Shown piece after piece: positions 44,861 to 53,964 of a DNA stretch of 64,000 nt (positions are counted from its first letter, which is position 1; each line of letters opens with the position of its first letter). The notes below the pieces were generated by a model. The model was not told where the DNA came from. It was given only the letters and a program-made list of their open reading frames with translations, and made no database searches. The translations under genes were made by a program, and so were the position numbers. The stretch comes from Streptomyces hawaiiensis (GTDB lineage Bacteria > Actinomycetota > Actinomycetes > Streptomycetales > Streptomycetaceae), in the NCBI RefSeq assembly GCF_004803895.1, contig NZ_CP021978.1:8680001-8744000 (forward strand). The letters are read 5' to 3'.

Positions 44861-45112
44861 GCCGTGATCGCGGACGGCGCCTACCTGGGCACCGGGCTGA
44901 TCGTCCCGCACCGCAAACGAGCCGGACGCCCCCTCCTGCGCGGCCAGGAGGAAGACAATGCCGAACACCGGCGGGTGCGGGCCCGCGTCGAGCACACCTT
45001 CGCCCGGATGAAGAACTGGAAGATCCTGCGCGACTGCCGCCTACGGGGCGACGGCCCACACCACGCCGTCCAAGCCGTCGCCATCACGCACAACCTCGCC
45101 ATGACCGGGTGA
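44861..45112 (+). mobile_element. IS5-family transposase 3' relic, copy 3
   Basis: The plus strand encodes the C-terminal third of the same transposase type as the copies at 7.4 and 50.1 kb: VIADGAYLGTGLIVPHRKRA, RVRARVEHTFARMKNWKIL, DCRLRGDGPHHAVQAVAITH and the terminal NLAMTG. The DNA-binding and first catalytic parts are absent. Confidence 0.8.
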
Positions 45113-45209
45113 AACAGCAGGCCAGCCACCACCCAGACATGCCGCCACCCAGCCTTCTGCAACACCCTTTAGCCCATTCTGCGCGGGATCGTTCTGCCTC
45201 GGGCGGGGT

Positions 45210-46427
45210 TCACGCTGACTCCTCGGCCGACGACAACTCCCGGCGCCGGAAAGTACCCGCGGCCAGAGTCAGAGGGCCGATCAACAACACGAGCACCGCG
45301 ACAGCGCCAAGCGCGACCGGCAGACTGGTCAGCTCGGCGACCCCACCCACCATGGGAGGGCCGAGCAAGAACCCGCTGTAGGCAAGGGTTGTCGCAAACG
45401 CAACCTCGCGCTCACCACCGCTCCCGTCGGCCCGTCGCCCGGCCGCGCCACTCAACTCCATGACGACGGGAGACGCGTACGCCAAACCGATACCAGCGAC
45501 AGCGAAGCCGGTGAAGGTGAGCGCCGGCGACGGCGCCATGACCCCGGTGGCCAGCCCCAGCCCACCGATCGCCGCACCCCCGATGAGCATCCGTGGTGCG
45601 CCCCAACGACGCTGGATCGCCTCACCGCACAAGCGGGTGCACGCCATGGTGATCGAGAAGCACGAGTAGATCAGGGCGCCGGTGGCCTCGCTGAAACCGC
45701 GCTCCTGCACACCGAACAGTGCCGACCAGTCCGCGGTCGCTCCTTCGGCTATCGAGGCACACAGTGCCACGCCGCCGAGCAGCCACAGCACGGGCCGCCT
45801 GAACGGTGCCCGCCCGGCGCGCCCGCTCTCTGCGGGCACCCTCAGTAGTTCCTCGACGGGGATCCAGCGGGCGATGCCGACGGTGACGCCGCCGCAGATC
45901 ACCGCGACGATGACGAAATGACGGCTCGGTGCCCACCCTTGTCCGGCCGCGACCGCAGCGCCGACCGAACCGGCCAGCGTGCCGAAACTGAAGGCCGCGT
46001 GGAACAGCGGCATGATGGCCCGGCCGGTCCGCCGGGTCGCTGTCACGCCGGCCACGTTCATCGCCACGTCCATCACGCCGACCATTGCACCGAGCACGAT
46101 CAGCAGCAGGCCGAGCGTCGCGGGCGACCTCGCCAGTCCCAGAGCCGGAAGCATTGCGGAGCCGGCAATGCCGGACACCGTCATCACGACGCGAGCGCCG
46201 AACGCCGCGCACAGCCGACCGGCGAGAATCGAAGCGGCGATCATACCTACGCTGGCACCGAGCAGGGACAGCCCCAGCGCACCCTCGTCCGCACCGATCT
46301 GCGCGCCCAGCCCCGGCACCCGAGGGGCCCACGAGCCAAGCAGCGCGCCGTTGAGAACGAACGCACCGAGTACCGCGATGATCCCCGGGTCCCGGCCGCC
46401 GGCTCGGTCCGGATGGGTACCGGTCAT
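45210..46427 (-). CDS. MFS transporter
   Basis: A 405-aa major-facilitator protein with about twelve hydrophobic segments. It resembles YbjJ-type MFS proteins: GAFVLNGALLGSWAPRVPGL, LGLSLLGASVGMIAASILAG, DVAMNVAGVTATRRTGRAIM, PLFHAAFSFGTLAGSVGAAV, TADWSALFGVQERGFSEATG. The ATG at 46427 has GGAGCTGACA upstream; the longer frame is not membrane-like. Substrate unknown, export more likely than import. Confidence 0.9.
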   Translation of the reverse strand: MTGTHPDRAGGRDPGIIAVLGAFVLNGALLGSWAPRVPGLGAQIGADEGALGLSLLGASVGMIAASILAGRLCAAFGARVVMTVSGIAGSAMLPALGLARSPATLGLLLIVLGAMVGVMDVAMNVAGVTATRRTGRAIMPLFHAAFSFGTLAGSVGAAVAAGQGWAPSRHFVIVAVICGGVTVGIARWIPVEELLRVPAESGRAGRAPFRRPVLWLLGGVALCASIAEGATADWSALFGVQERGFSEATGALIYSCFSITMACTRLCGEAIQRRWGAPRMLIGGAAIGGLGLATGVMAPSPALTFTGFAVAGIGLAYASPVVMELSGAAGRRADGSGGEREVAFATTLAYSGFLLGPPMVGGVAELTSLPVALGAVAVLVLLIGPLTLAAGTFRRRELSSAEESA

Positions 46428-46578
46428 TGTCAGCTCCGTCCCGGCCCGGTCTTGGTCGAGCCACGATCGGCCCGGCGCCGTGCACACCTGCGGAGATCTG
46501 TGTGGATCACGCCGATGAAACCGAGCGTAGGTGCGCCGGAACACCGTCCGGCCGCGATGGCAGGTCCGCGCCAAGAAG

Positions 46579-46809
46579 ATGGCTGATTCACGCCAAGCTG
46601 TTGCGGCGCAGAACGAGGTGGAAGGCGATCGACCGCACCCACTGCGCGCCCCACGGGAGACCCACCAGCACCTGTGCGACGCCTGCAAGCAGCGGGCCGT
46701 CACCGCCGAACGCCAAGCCCAACAGCCCGCGCCGGAGCACCAGGAGCAGGACCAGGCCGTGCCCGAGCAGAAGGCCGGCGGCACCTGGCTCTCGCGTTTC
46801 CCCAGCTGA
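46579..46809 (+). CDS. Small hypothetical protein with CxxC motif
   Basis: A 76-aa frame starting MADSRQAVAAQNEVEGD. It is glutamine- and glutamate-rich (QQPAPEHQEQDQAVPEQKAG) and has one CDACKQ motif. Third codon positions are strongly GC-biased from about 46660 onward, which supports real coding. No family recognised. It lies 45 bp upstream of the next hypothetical gene and may be cotranscribed with it. Confidence 0.45.
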   Translation: MADSRQAVAAQNEVEGDRPHPLRAPRETHQHLCDACKQRAVTAERQAQQPAPEHQEQDQAVPEQKAGGTWLSRFPS

Positions 46810-46854
46810 CCCGGGCAGACCCGCGCTGTCAGTGGCGGCTGCAAGGCTGAACGG

Positions 46855-47127
46855 ATGGACCGTGATGACGAGCAATTCCTGCGCGGCCGGATCTACGGCG
46901 CCGACCACGAACGCCCGGGCCCGAAGCCGGGACGGCGCTACGCTGAACTGGTGGGCGGGCCGCTGGACGGTTTGCTGCTCGACATCACCGGCTGGAGGCC
47001 GGAGGAGATCGACGACGGTGTCGCCCTCCTCACCGAGCTCGGGCAGTTCGGGCCTGGGGGCCGGGCGCTGTACGATCCGCGCTCCGGCGATCCGGCCCAC
47101 TGGGACTGGTCCGGTGACAGCCCCTGA
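46855..47127 (+). CDS. Conserved hypothetical protein
   Basis: A 90-aa protein: MDRDDEQFLRGRIYGADHER, RYAELVGGPLDGLLLDITGW, VALLTELGQFGPGGRALYDP. The VGGPLDGLLLD segment recurs in small actinobacterial proteins of unknown function. Good codon bias and a compact soluble composition support it as a gene. No signal peptide or membrane segment is present. Confidence 0.65.
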   Translation: MDRDDEQFLRGRIYGADHERPGPKPGRRYAELVGGPLDGLLLDITGWRPEEIDDGVALLTELGQFGPGGRALYDPRSGDPAHWDWSGDSP

Positions 47128-47197
47128 ACACCCGCTCGGTCGGGTGAGGACACGGCAGCGGCGGAACTCTCCCAGGGGGCTGGGCGAAGCGACGTAC

Positions 47198-47462
47198 ATG
47201 GACCCGATCCGCGAGACACACGTAAGCGAGCCGGGCCTGCTCGTCGTTGACGTCGCGGCCGCCGCCGACGCCACCGTGCTGGCCTTCCAGCAGCTGCTCG
47301 CCGACCGGTGGGCGACGGCCACAGCGGAGCAGACATGGACGCGGGACGCCGTTCAGTCGGGACGTACGGTTGCGCTGCTCTCTGGACCTGCGTCAGCAGC
47401 TCACTGCCGCTGCCGTGGTCGGCCCGACCACGGAGCCGACCAGGCCCGGCCCTGACTCATGA
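47198..47462 (+). pseudogene. DUF6207-type protein, frameshifted
   Basis: It starts MDPIRETHVSEPGLLVVDVA and continues AFQQLLADRWATATAEQTWT, then needs a frame change near 47355 to continue as VRLRCSLDLRQQLTAAA. This is the pattern of a small streptomycete family (DUF6207) of unknown function. One frameshift makes this copy a pseudogene, unless it is a sequencing error. Confidence 0.6.
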
Positions 47463-47639
47463 CAGGGTGCCGTCTTCGCCGAACAACGGCCCCCTGGACG
47501 TCGACGTCCGCGAGGATGCGGTGGGGCCGAGGCCGGGGCCGGGGCCGGTGCCGCCACCGTCCGGCGCTGCCGCGGGCGACGTCGACGTCGACTTCCATGA
47601 CGACATCGGGCTGCACCAGGAAGGCATCGAGGGTGCGCT

Positions 47640-48358
47640 GCGTTCCCCAGCCTGTCGAGAACGTCCAGGCCGTCCACGGATGCGCGCCCCAGTACCTGCG
47701 CGACCTACTGAGCCCCCAGCCCCGCCGCAGCGCGCAGCAGGCGCCGCCCCAGCAGGTGCGGCCCGATCTGCTGCGCATGCTGAACGGACTGCACGACCAG
47801 CCCGCCTTCGTCCTCGGCCGCCGCAACGAGGTCCTGGCCTCCAACAACCTCCTCGACGCGATGCTCACCCCGTTCAACCACCGCCCGGCCGACGAGTGCA
47901 ACCTGCTGCGCTGGATGCTCCTCGACCCCGCCGCCCGCTCCCTGTACCTCGACTGGGAACAGGTCACCTCCGAGGTCGTCGGCGTCCTGCGCGCCGAGGC
48001 CGGCCGCAACCCCCACGACCCGCAGACCGCCGAATTCGTCGCCGAGCTGCGCTCCATATCCCCCGAGTTCTGCACTTGGTGGTCCGAGCGAACCGTCATC
48101 GAACGCACCTGGGGCACCAAACGGTTTAACCCCCCCGTAGTCGGCCGCCTCGACATCACCTATGTAGCCCTCTCCCTGCCGGGCGACCCCGACCAAATCC
48201 TCATTCGTCTAGGCCGGCAAGACCGACGGCGACCTCGAAAAACTGCGCCTCCTCGCCAGCTGGTACGCCCAGTCCACCCCCGTCCCGCCACCGCCGACAA
48301 GGACACCGCCCAGCCACTGAGGGACGGGGCGGGCGAACAAGATCCCCGCCACGCGTAG
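47640..48358 (+). pseudogene. XRE/MmyB regulator, ligand-binding half only
   Basis: The frame encodes the C-terminal MmyB-like domain of streptomycete XRE regulators: LRDLLSPQPRRSAQQAPPQQ, LLRMLNGLHDQPAFVLGRRN, VLASNNLLDAMLTPFNHRP, CNLLRWMLLDPAARSLYLDW, ERTWGTKRFNPPVVGRLDI, LSLPGDPDQ. The helix-turn-helix half is not encoded upstream, and a frameshift after LPGDPDQ (near 48205) destroys the terminus. It is the reciprocal of the HTH-only fragment at 12353-12601, but from a different locus. Confidence 0.7.
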
Positions 48359-48469
48359 GCCCACCCACGGATGTTCAGCAACGCCGAGACCTGCGCCCAC
48401 ATGGCCTCCTGGCGCAGTGACTGCTGTCCTGATCACTGCCGGGCTGCGAGGTAGGGAGCCTAAATTGTT

Positions 48470-48940
48470 CCCGGCCAGCTGAGACCAGCGCTGGGCGGTC
48501 ACGGGGCTGACACCGAACTGTTCGCCGCGGATCGACGATCCCGAACTGCGGGTCGCCGGGGCGAGTCCGGCGTAAGCGGCGAGGTGGGCGGCGGACGGGA
48601 AACTGCTGCCGTCGCCGACGTCGATGAGGATCCTGGCTCCGGTCCTGACGCCGATGCCGGGCATGGACGTCAGGACCTTGGAAAGAGGGTGGGCCTCCAG
48701 CAGTTCCTCGATTCTCGTGGCGAGGAGTTTGCGCTGGCCGAGGACGGCTTGGAGGGAGCTGGCGAGGCTGGGGACGATCAGGGCGGCGGCGTCCGTGCCG
48801 GGGACGACGACGGTCTGCTCGTCGAGCGCGGTGAAGATGTCCTCGACCAGCTGCTCGGCCATCCTGGGGGCCTTCGGGCGTATCAGGCTGATCAGCCGAC
48901 GCCGTCCGGCCTTGCGGATCAGGGCCGGCGAGCCACCGCG
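48470..48940 (-). mobile_element. IS110-family transposase C-terminal relic
   Basis: The minus strand encodes GSPALIRKAGRRRLISLIRP (in another frame), MAEQLVEDIFTALDEQTVVV, LLATRIEELLEAHPLSKVL and the Transposase_20 signature TSMPGIGVRTGARILIDVG with AHLAAYAGLAPATRSSGSSI. The N-terminal DEDD catalytic half is missing, and homology stops at RGEQ near 48530. IS110 elements lack classical inverted repeats, so the ends cannot be set. Confidence 0.75.
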
Positions 48941-49200
48941 GCGTCCTGGCCGCCGAGCGCCGCGAACGTGCCCGCATCCGCAGCGAGAAAGGTCGCTCAG
49001 ACCGCACCGAGCACCACCACGTCACGAGGGCGCACCCTCGCACGGCCGGATCTCGCCCACCTTGCGAATTTCCACGCCCGGCAAGCGGCCTGTGGCTTGG
49101 CTACTTTGCAGAGCTGTCAAGTTCATGGCAAACTACCCCGGCACGATGATCGACGTCTTTATTCGGCTCACGAATAGAACGTCCGATACATGGGGGGACA

Positions 49201-49605
49201 ATGCTTAAGTCCAAGTTCGTTCGCACGGTAGCAGGGGCCGCGGGGGCCGCCGCGATGGTTGTCGCGACAGCGAGTCCGGCCTTTGCCGCGAACATGCGGG
49301 TGGAAACTATCCGCGGCTATATGACTTTCACTGACGACGGAGACGTCTTCAGGGTCTGTGACACTCTGGCGGATGGCAAGGGTGTATATGGCGCGGTTTT
49401 CTACAACTCGTATATCGCCACTAACGGCTACCAGAGAGTGATGACGATGTCCGACGGCGGCGACGCCGGATGTGGCAGTAAGGGTCACAATATCGGAAAC
49501 GGTGGCAGTTATACGTTCGTTATGTGCTGGGGGCGGTACCCGACTGGTCCGTTTGAGAACCAGTTGAGCTCTCCCTGTGACTCTACTGGCGAGTTCAACG
49601 AGTAG
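49201..49605 (+). CDS. Small secreted protein of unknown function
   Basis: A 134-aa exported protein. The signal peptide is clear (MLKSKFVRTVAGAAGAAAMV, cleavage near AFA-AN, about residue 29). The mature domain of about 105 residues has four cysteines (VCDTL, AGCGSK, VMCWG, SPCDS) and alternates aromatic beta strands (IRGYMTFTDDGDVFRVCD, YGAVFYNSYIATNGYQRV). GGGGGGACA precedes the ATG. Its codons are noticeably more A/T-rich at third positions than neighbours, suggesting recent acquisition. A terminator follows. The family is not recognised. Confidence 0.8.
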   Translation: MLKSKFVRTVAGAAGAAAMVVATASPAFAANMRVETIRGYMTFTDDGDVFRVCDTLADGKGVYGAVFYNSYIATNGYQRVMTMSDGGDAGCGSKGHNIGNGGSYTFVMCWGRYPTGPFENQLSSPCDSTGEFNE

Positions 49606-49626
49606 TAGCCAGCCGGGTCTTTCGTG

Positions 49627-49654
49627 AGGGGTCGTCGGCTTACTGACGGCCCCT
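49627..49654 (+). terminator. Rho-independent terminator of the secreted-protein gene
   Basis: AGGGGTCGTC (49627-49636) pairs with GACGGCCCCT (49645-49654), with one G-T wobble and an 8-base loop, followed by a T-rich run (ATTCGATTTCTATTAT). It lies 22 bp after the stop codon. Confidence 0.75.
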
Positions 49655-49689
49655 ATTCGATTTCTATTATGCATGTGGTCATCGACTAA

Positions 49690-50063
49690 GCGTTGTCCCG
49701 TAACTGCTGGTCACGGAGCTGGCCAGGTGTGGAAACTGTGTAGCTGCTGAGTTCGCGCTCCCGGTATCGTCCGGTCTGGAGCTGAACTGGAGTGCGTGGC
49801 CGCCCCGGCTGCCGGAGCAGCCGATCTTCTACCCGGTCCTCAACGAGGACTACGCGATCAGGATCGCGCGGGACTGGAACGTGAAGCACGATGGCGCCGG
49901 CTTCGTCACTCGTTTTGAGGTCGAGTCGGAGTTCTTGAGCCGGTATCCCATCCAACAGGCGGGCGGGCAGACGATCCTCGAGCTCTGGGTTCCAGCCGAG
50001 GAGCTGGACGACTTCAACGCCCACATTGTCGGCGAGATCCACGTGGTCCACGAGTTCCACTGA
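49690..50063 (+). pseudogene. Crystallin-J1-associated hypothetical protein, 5' end lost
   Basis: From about 49785 the frame reads WPPRLPEQPIFYPVLNEDYA, KHDGAGFVTRFEVESEFLSR, GGQTILELWVPAEELDDFN, HIVGEIHVVHEFH. This is the C-terminal bulk of a small streptomycete protein often annotated 'ADP-ribosylation/crystallin J1'. The usual N-terminus is decayed into other frames. At 49692-49707 the sequence TTGTCCCGTAACTGC resembles an IS terminal repeat, so an insertion and deletion may have removed the start. Confidence 0.6.
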
Positions 50064-50088
50064 GGCGGGGAAGCTTGCCGCCAGGGCA

Positions 50089-50949
50089 GGTTGGCCCGGT
50101 GCGATGATCCCGACGTGGCTGGTGTGATCACGGCGTCGGAGCCGTCCTGGATAGCCCCGTTCACCGGGCTGAGCCCGCGTGCCTTCGGGAAGCTGGTGAC
50201 CGTGCTGCGGCGCGAGGGTGCCGACGCGGTCCGAAAGGGCCGGCCGTGGGGCCTGTCCCTGGAGGACCGGGCGCTGCTGGTTACGGCGTACTGGCGCACA
50301 AATTTGACGATGCGCCAGCTCGCCCCGTTGTTCGGGGTGTCCAAGTCCGCGACGGACCGCGTAATTGACCATCTCGGGCCGATGCTCGCGCTCCAGCCCC
50401 GCAAGCGGTTCGCCAAGGACACCGTGCTCATCGTGGACGGCACCTTGGTGCCCACCCGCGACCACACCATCGCCGAGCAGTCGAAGAACTACCGGTACTC
50501 CACCAACCATCAGGTCGTGATCGACGCCGACACCCGGCTCGTCGTCGTGGTCGGCCGACCGCTGCCCGGGAACCGCAACGACTGCAAGGCGTGGGAGGAA
50601 TCCGGCGCCAAGGCCGCTGTCGGCAGGACAGTCACGATCGCGGACGGCGGCTATCCCGGCACGGGACTCGTCATGCCCCATCGCCGACGCAGAGGCGAAG
50701 AGCTGCCCGACTGGAAGGAAGCACACAACAAGTCCCACAAACAGGTCCGCGCCCGCGTCGAGCACGTCTTCGCCCGCATGAAGACCTGGAAGATCCTCTG
50801 CGACTGCCGTCTCAAAGGCGACGGAGTCCACTACGCCATGCACGGCATCGCCCGGATGCACAACCTCGCCCTCGCCGGATGAACGAGCGGGCCACACTGC
50901 GGCCAAGCACACTCGAGGTGACCGAAAGATCATTTACGGGACAGCCTTT
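50089..50949 (+). mobile_element. Complete IS5-family insertion sequence
   Basis: The element contains one intact transposase gene. The right end reads GATCATTTACGGGACAGCC (50931-50949). The left end near 50089 (GGTTGGCCCGGTGCGATGAT) is a diverged inverted counterpart. Two decayed relatives lie at 7.4 and 44.9 kb. It inserted just after the crystallin-J1-like relic. Exact ends and target duplication are uncertain. Confidence 0.7.
50115..50882 (+). CDS. IS5-family transposase (DDE_Tnp_4)
   Basis: A 255-aa transposase if the GTG at 50115 is used; TTG 50091 and GTG 50124 are alternatives. The N-terminal helix-turn-helix is WRTNLTMRQLAPLFGVSKSA. The DDE site is visible as VDGTLVPTRD (first Asp), ADGGYPGTG (second Asp) and RVRARVEHVFARMKTW (Glu region: VRARVEHVFA). 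The frame is complete and without stops, so it could be active and could mobilise the deleted copies. Confidence 0.88.
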   Translation: MAGVITASEPSWIAPFTGLSPRAFGKLVTVLRREGADAVRKGRPWGLSLEDRALLVTAYWRTNLTMRQLAPLFGVSKSATDRVIDHLGPMLALQPRKRFAKDTVLIVDGTLVPTRDHTIAEQSKNYRYSTNHQVVIDADTRLVVVVGRPLPGNRNDCKAWEESGAKAAVGRTVTIADGGYPGTGLVMPHRRRRGEELPDWKEAHNKSHKQVRARVEHVFARMKTWKILCDCRLKGDGVHYAMHGIARMHNLALAG

Positions 50950-51467
50950 AGGGCCCCACCGCCCACTGCCGGACTCCAGCATGCACCCATAGGCCATGCT
51001 CACCGGCTCGCCACCCGCGTCACGCCCCAGTACGCCCGGAAGCTGGCCCAATCCGCCTGGGACGGAAACCGCCGGAGCGCGGCGGTGGTCTCGTCCTCGG
51101 TCGCGTAGTACGGCGCCCCCGCGAACGCCTTGGCTTACACCCCGAAGTGCCTCCTGCACCGCCACGGCACCGGCCGCGCCCATCCGGCTCCACGGCCAGG
51201 CCTTCCATGCGCTCTCCACCCCCCTGGAAACCCGGCGGACGGTCAATTCCAGGGGTTCTAGATCCGTTATCGCGGTCCGGGGAGGCACCTGTCGCCGTTC
51301 TCCAGAACGATCTTCTCGCCCGATATGCGCCAGTAAGGTTTCCGGGGACGGGCGCAGCACGCCGGGAGTATTGAGTGAGTCGCTTGCCGCAGTCAGACGT
51401 GGCGGCTGGCACTTGCCCGCCCTGCGCTGGTGATCCACGGCGGTGGTAGGTGCCGTTCCCGCAACGG
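50950..51467. other. Gene-poor region with a minus-strand C-terminal fragment
   Basis: About 520 bp without a complete gene. On the minus strand a well-biased segment ending in a TGA at 51000 reads AFAGAPYYATEDETTAALRR and FPSQADWASFRAYWGVTRVA. It is probably the 3' end of an unrecognised broken gene. Confidence 0.3.
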
Positions 51468-52396
51468 ATGGGAAAACATGTAGGCGAGGCGGAGGCACGC
51501 GGCGTCTACGCGCTGGTCTACGCCCTTTCCGACAGTACGCCCGGGGAGAGTGTCATCCCGCCCGGTGACATCCGTGGAACCAGGCTGATGCCTGAGAAGC
51601 GCGGCGGTGCCTGCTGTGGCCTCGACGGAGCCGACGGGCCCAACATGGCCTGCGAGGCATGCGACCTCCCCGGGGCGACCAGGGTCGACGACTGCTCGCT
51701 CTGGCAGGCGGCGCGGCTCAGCTCGGACGCCGTACACCGCCTCCCCGTTGACGGTACCCACGCTGCGCCCCTCTTGTGGGAGGAGCTGGCAGAGAGGGGG
51801 AGAAAACGCCGCCGTTCGAGCCGGTTGCCACGTGGGGAGGACGGTTGGGGCCGAACCACTTCTGGTTGTGGAGTCCGCAGTGGGAGGCGGCAGTCGGCCA
51901 GGCGCTCGCCCACCTGCTGGTTGCCTCCCATGGGCAGCCGGTGAAAGTCCCGGGCGGTCTGACCGCGGACGTCTTCCAACGTGCGCTCGATGCCCTGCTG
52001 CCCGCAGGCACCCCGAAACGGCGCGCCGTCCTGGCTGGACCGGGACAGCCCTTCCCGGACGCGGGCGTCGACATCCTCCTCGTGCCGGTCCATCCCCAGA
52101 CGGGTCATACCTGGACCCCCGCCAGCCCGACTACGTCGGCATACCTTGTACCCCTGCCGCTGGGGGTGTGGCTGTGGCTGGTCTCGCCCCAGCTCTACTC
52201 GACGGTTCCCGCATCGGGCCGCATTCCCCAAGACGTCCTCCGCGACGACCCGCTCCCACTACTCCCCAACTACCTGTTCCGGGCCGACCGGGGTACGTTC
52301 CAGCACACCTTGGTCCGCCTACCAGCCGTGCGCAGCCCGTGGTTGCGCACGATCCTCGAGAATCTCACGCAGGGAACCTCGGCCGACCTCTTCTAG
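51468..52396 (+). pseudogene. Conserved hypothetical gene with one frameshift
   Basis: Two plus-strand frames appear to be one protein of about 305 aa. Part one (from ATG 51468) has GVYALVYALSDSTPGESVIP, GACCGLDGADGPNMACEACD, VDDCSLWQAARLSSDAVHRL and LLWEELAERG. Part two continues KTPPFEPVATWGGRLGPNHF, WLWSPQWEAAVGQALAHLL, AVLAGPGQPFPDAGVDILL and ends ILENLTQGTSADLF. The switch falls at the GGGGG run near 51796-51800. The CGLDG...ACEAC motif suggests a small metal knuckle. Function unknown. Confidence 0.55.
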
Positions 52397-52639
52397 CCGT
52401 CTGGCATCGAACAGGGCCAGACTCTCCGTGCCTCCCACAGTGGTCCCGGGTCCCCAGAGGCCCTTGCCGTTGCCGAACAGCGCATAGTCAGTTGCGCACT
52501 GGAGGCGTCGGTTGCCAAGGAACGGGCCCAAGTCGGGCAAGGCAGGAACCTGCATGTCCGTGGCCGGGGGGCTTACGCCGATCAACGCGGCTAACGGTAT
52601 GCGGGCCGGCTGCGTCGGGCGAGGCCGCGGAACGGGTGC
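52397..52639. other. Short region with an unassigned minus-strand frame
   Basis: A minus-strand frame overlapping 52319-52585 reads ALPDLGPFLGNRRLQCATDY and FGNGKGLWGPGTTVGGTESL. It looks protein-like but matches no family I recognise, so it is left unassigned. Confidence 0.25.
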
Positions 52640-53860
52640 TCATAGCGCGCCAGCCGCCCCTTCTCCCGGATCAGGTGTTCGCGCTCGCCCGGTGGGCCCG
52701 CCCTCGGTGGTTTCTGCCGCAGCCACCTGTTCCAGGAGGCCAGCCGCGATCTGAAGAACGTCGCGCTCAGCCGGCGACAATCGCTGGCGAAGTGCCGTCG
52801 CCAGCCAGCAATTGCCGTCCCTCTGGCTTTGTTCACCAGCTTCGACAGCACTTGCTCAGCGTTTCGGGAGGCACTCCAGCCACGTCATGTTCGATGTTCA
52901 CCACAAGCGGCAGCGACGCCAGCGAGCCCGGTCGGCGCCGACGCACGGCACCAAGCCGGTAGAAATCCGTTGTCGTGCCATCGCCGCGGTCGCATGCTTC
53001 AGACCGTGACCACTGAAGACGACTCCACCGATGCCACCGTCACCATGCCTGTCACCGTGCGCGATCTGCTGCCCCAGGATTTGCCAGCGTGCACCTGGTC
53101 CGGCTCGGCCACCCACCTACGTCACGTAGAGCGAGAGCTGGCGCGAGCTGCGTCGGGCGAGGTGGACTACCTGGCTGTATGCACTCCCGTGGATCTGCCG
53201 GTGGCGATCGGCGGCATCGACTACGAGGTCGCCGAGGAAGCCGGAACCCTGTGGCAGCTCGCCGTGCTGCCGGCGCTGCAGTCCTGCGGCTTGGGAACGC
53301 TGCTCGTCCGCGCTGCCGAACAGCGGATCAGGCACCGCGGGCTGCGTAGGGCCGAACTCGCGGTGGAGGAGGACAACCCCCGGGCGCGCGCCCTGTACGA
53401 GCGCCTGGGCTACGTCGCACACGGCCGCAAACCGGAAGCCTGGGACGAGGAAGGGCCCGACGGGTCGATCCGTCGCCACGAAGCGGTGAACAAATGCTGT
53501 CCGCTCTCGTGGACAGAGCCAGTCCCTCACATGCTCTCGCCGGGCTCACGTCCCGCTTCGGCGATGACGACGTTCTGGCGGCGAGCGTCCACGTTGCTGC
53601 GCGAACGACGGATGCGGCCCTGCTCCTGCAGTTCATTGAGTACGCGGGTCAGAGACTGTGCCTGTAGTCCTTCGATGGCGGCGAGTTCCGAGGGGGTCAA
53701 CGCCTCACTGTGACGCAGGCTGGCCAACATCGAGGCGGCCAGTCGCGACAGGGTACGGCTACTTCCGGGCTTCTCGGCGCGCGCGAGTCGCGAGCCTCGA
53801 CATGCCCCGCCGCAGCGCTTCGGCCAGGTTCAGATCCGCCTGTTGCTGCTGTTCAACCAC
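52640..53860 (-). pseudogene. MarR-family regulator split by a GNAT gene
   Basis: The minus strand carries an N-terminal part (53860 to about 53770: VEQQQQADLNLAEALRRGMS). After a frameshift comes the winged helix (53745-53545: HSEALTPSELAAIEGLQAQS, TRVLNELQEQGRIRR, VVIAEAGRE). A C-terminal dimerisation helix follows at 52848-52640 (CWLATALRQRLSPAERDVLQ, AAGLLEQVAAAE). Between the second and third parts lies about 700 bp containing a GNAT gene in the opposite direction. Either the GNAT segment inserted into marR, or two marR relics flank it. Confidence 0.55.
53006..53713 (+). CDS. GNAT-family N-acetyltransferase with run-on C-terminus
   Basis: From the GTG at 53006 (or ATG 53045) the first 160 residues form a GNAT domain: MPVTVRDLLPQDLPACTWSG, AVCTPVDLPVAIGGIDYEVA, LWQLAVLPALQSCGLGTLLV (acetyl-CoA loop), VEEDNPRARALYERLGYVAH. 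The natural C-terminus is expected near 53500. Here the frame runs on for about 70 codons through antisense marR sequence because the original stop is missing. The enzyme could still fold; substrate unknown. Confidence 0.7.
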   Translation: MTTEDDSTDATVTMPVTVRDLLPQDLPACTWSGSATHLRHVERELARAASGEVDYLAVCTPVDLPVAIGGIDYEVAEEAGTLWQLAVLPALQSCGLGTLLVRAAEQRIRHRGLRRAELAVEEDNPRARALYERLGYVAHGRKPEAWDEEGPDGSIRRHEAVNKCCPLSWTEPVPHMLSPGSRPASAMTTFWRRASTLLRERRMRPCSCSSLSTRVRDCACSPSMAASSEGVNASL

Positions 53861-53871
53861 CGCCACCCCGC

Positions 53872-53964
53872 CGTGCCGGGCGGGTCTCGGCGGGGCGCAG
53901 CAGCCCCGAGTCGCAGGGCGCTCGGGGTCAGTCCGCTGCGGCGGGCGAAGGCACCGATCGGCAT
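53872..53964 (-). pseudogene. MerR-family N-terminal fragment
   Basis: From the ATG at 53964 the sequence reads MPIGAFARRSGLTPSALRL, the start of a MerR-type winged helix, then loses frame. Only about 20 codons match the family. It lies directly upstream of the marR relic. Confidence 0.45.

Noticed and set aside
49692..49710. TTGTCCCGTAACTGC as the true left end of the IS at 50.1 kb
   Set aside because: That would place the crystallin-J1-like relic inside the element. A diverged left end directly upstream of the transposase (about 50089) fits better, though a second element relic at 49692 is possible.
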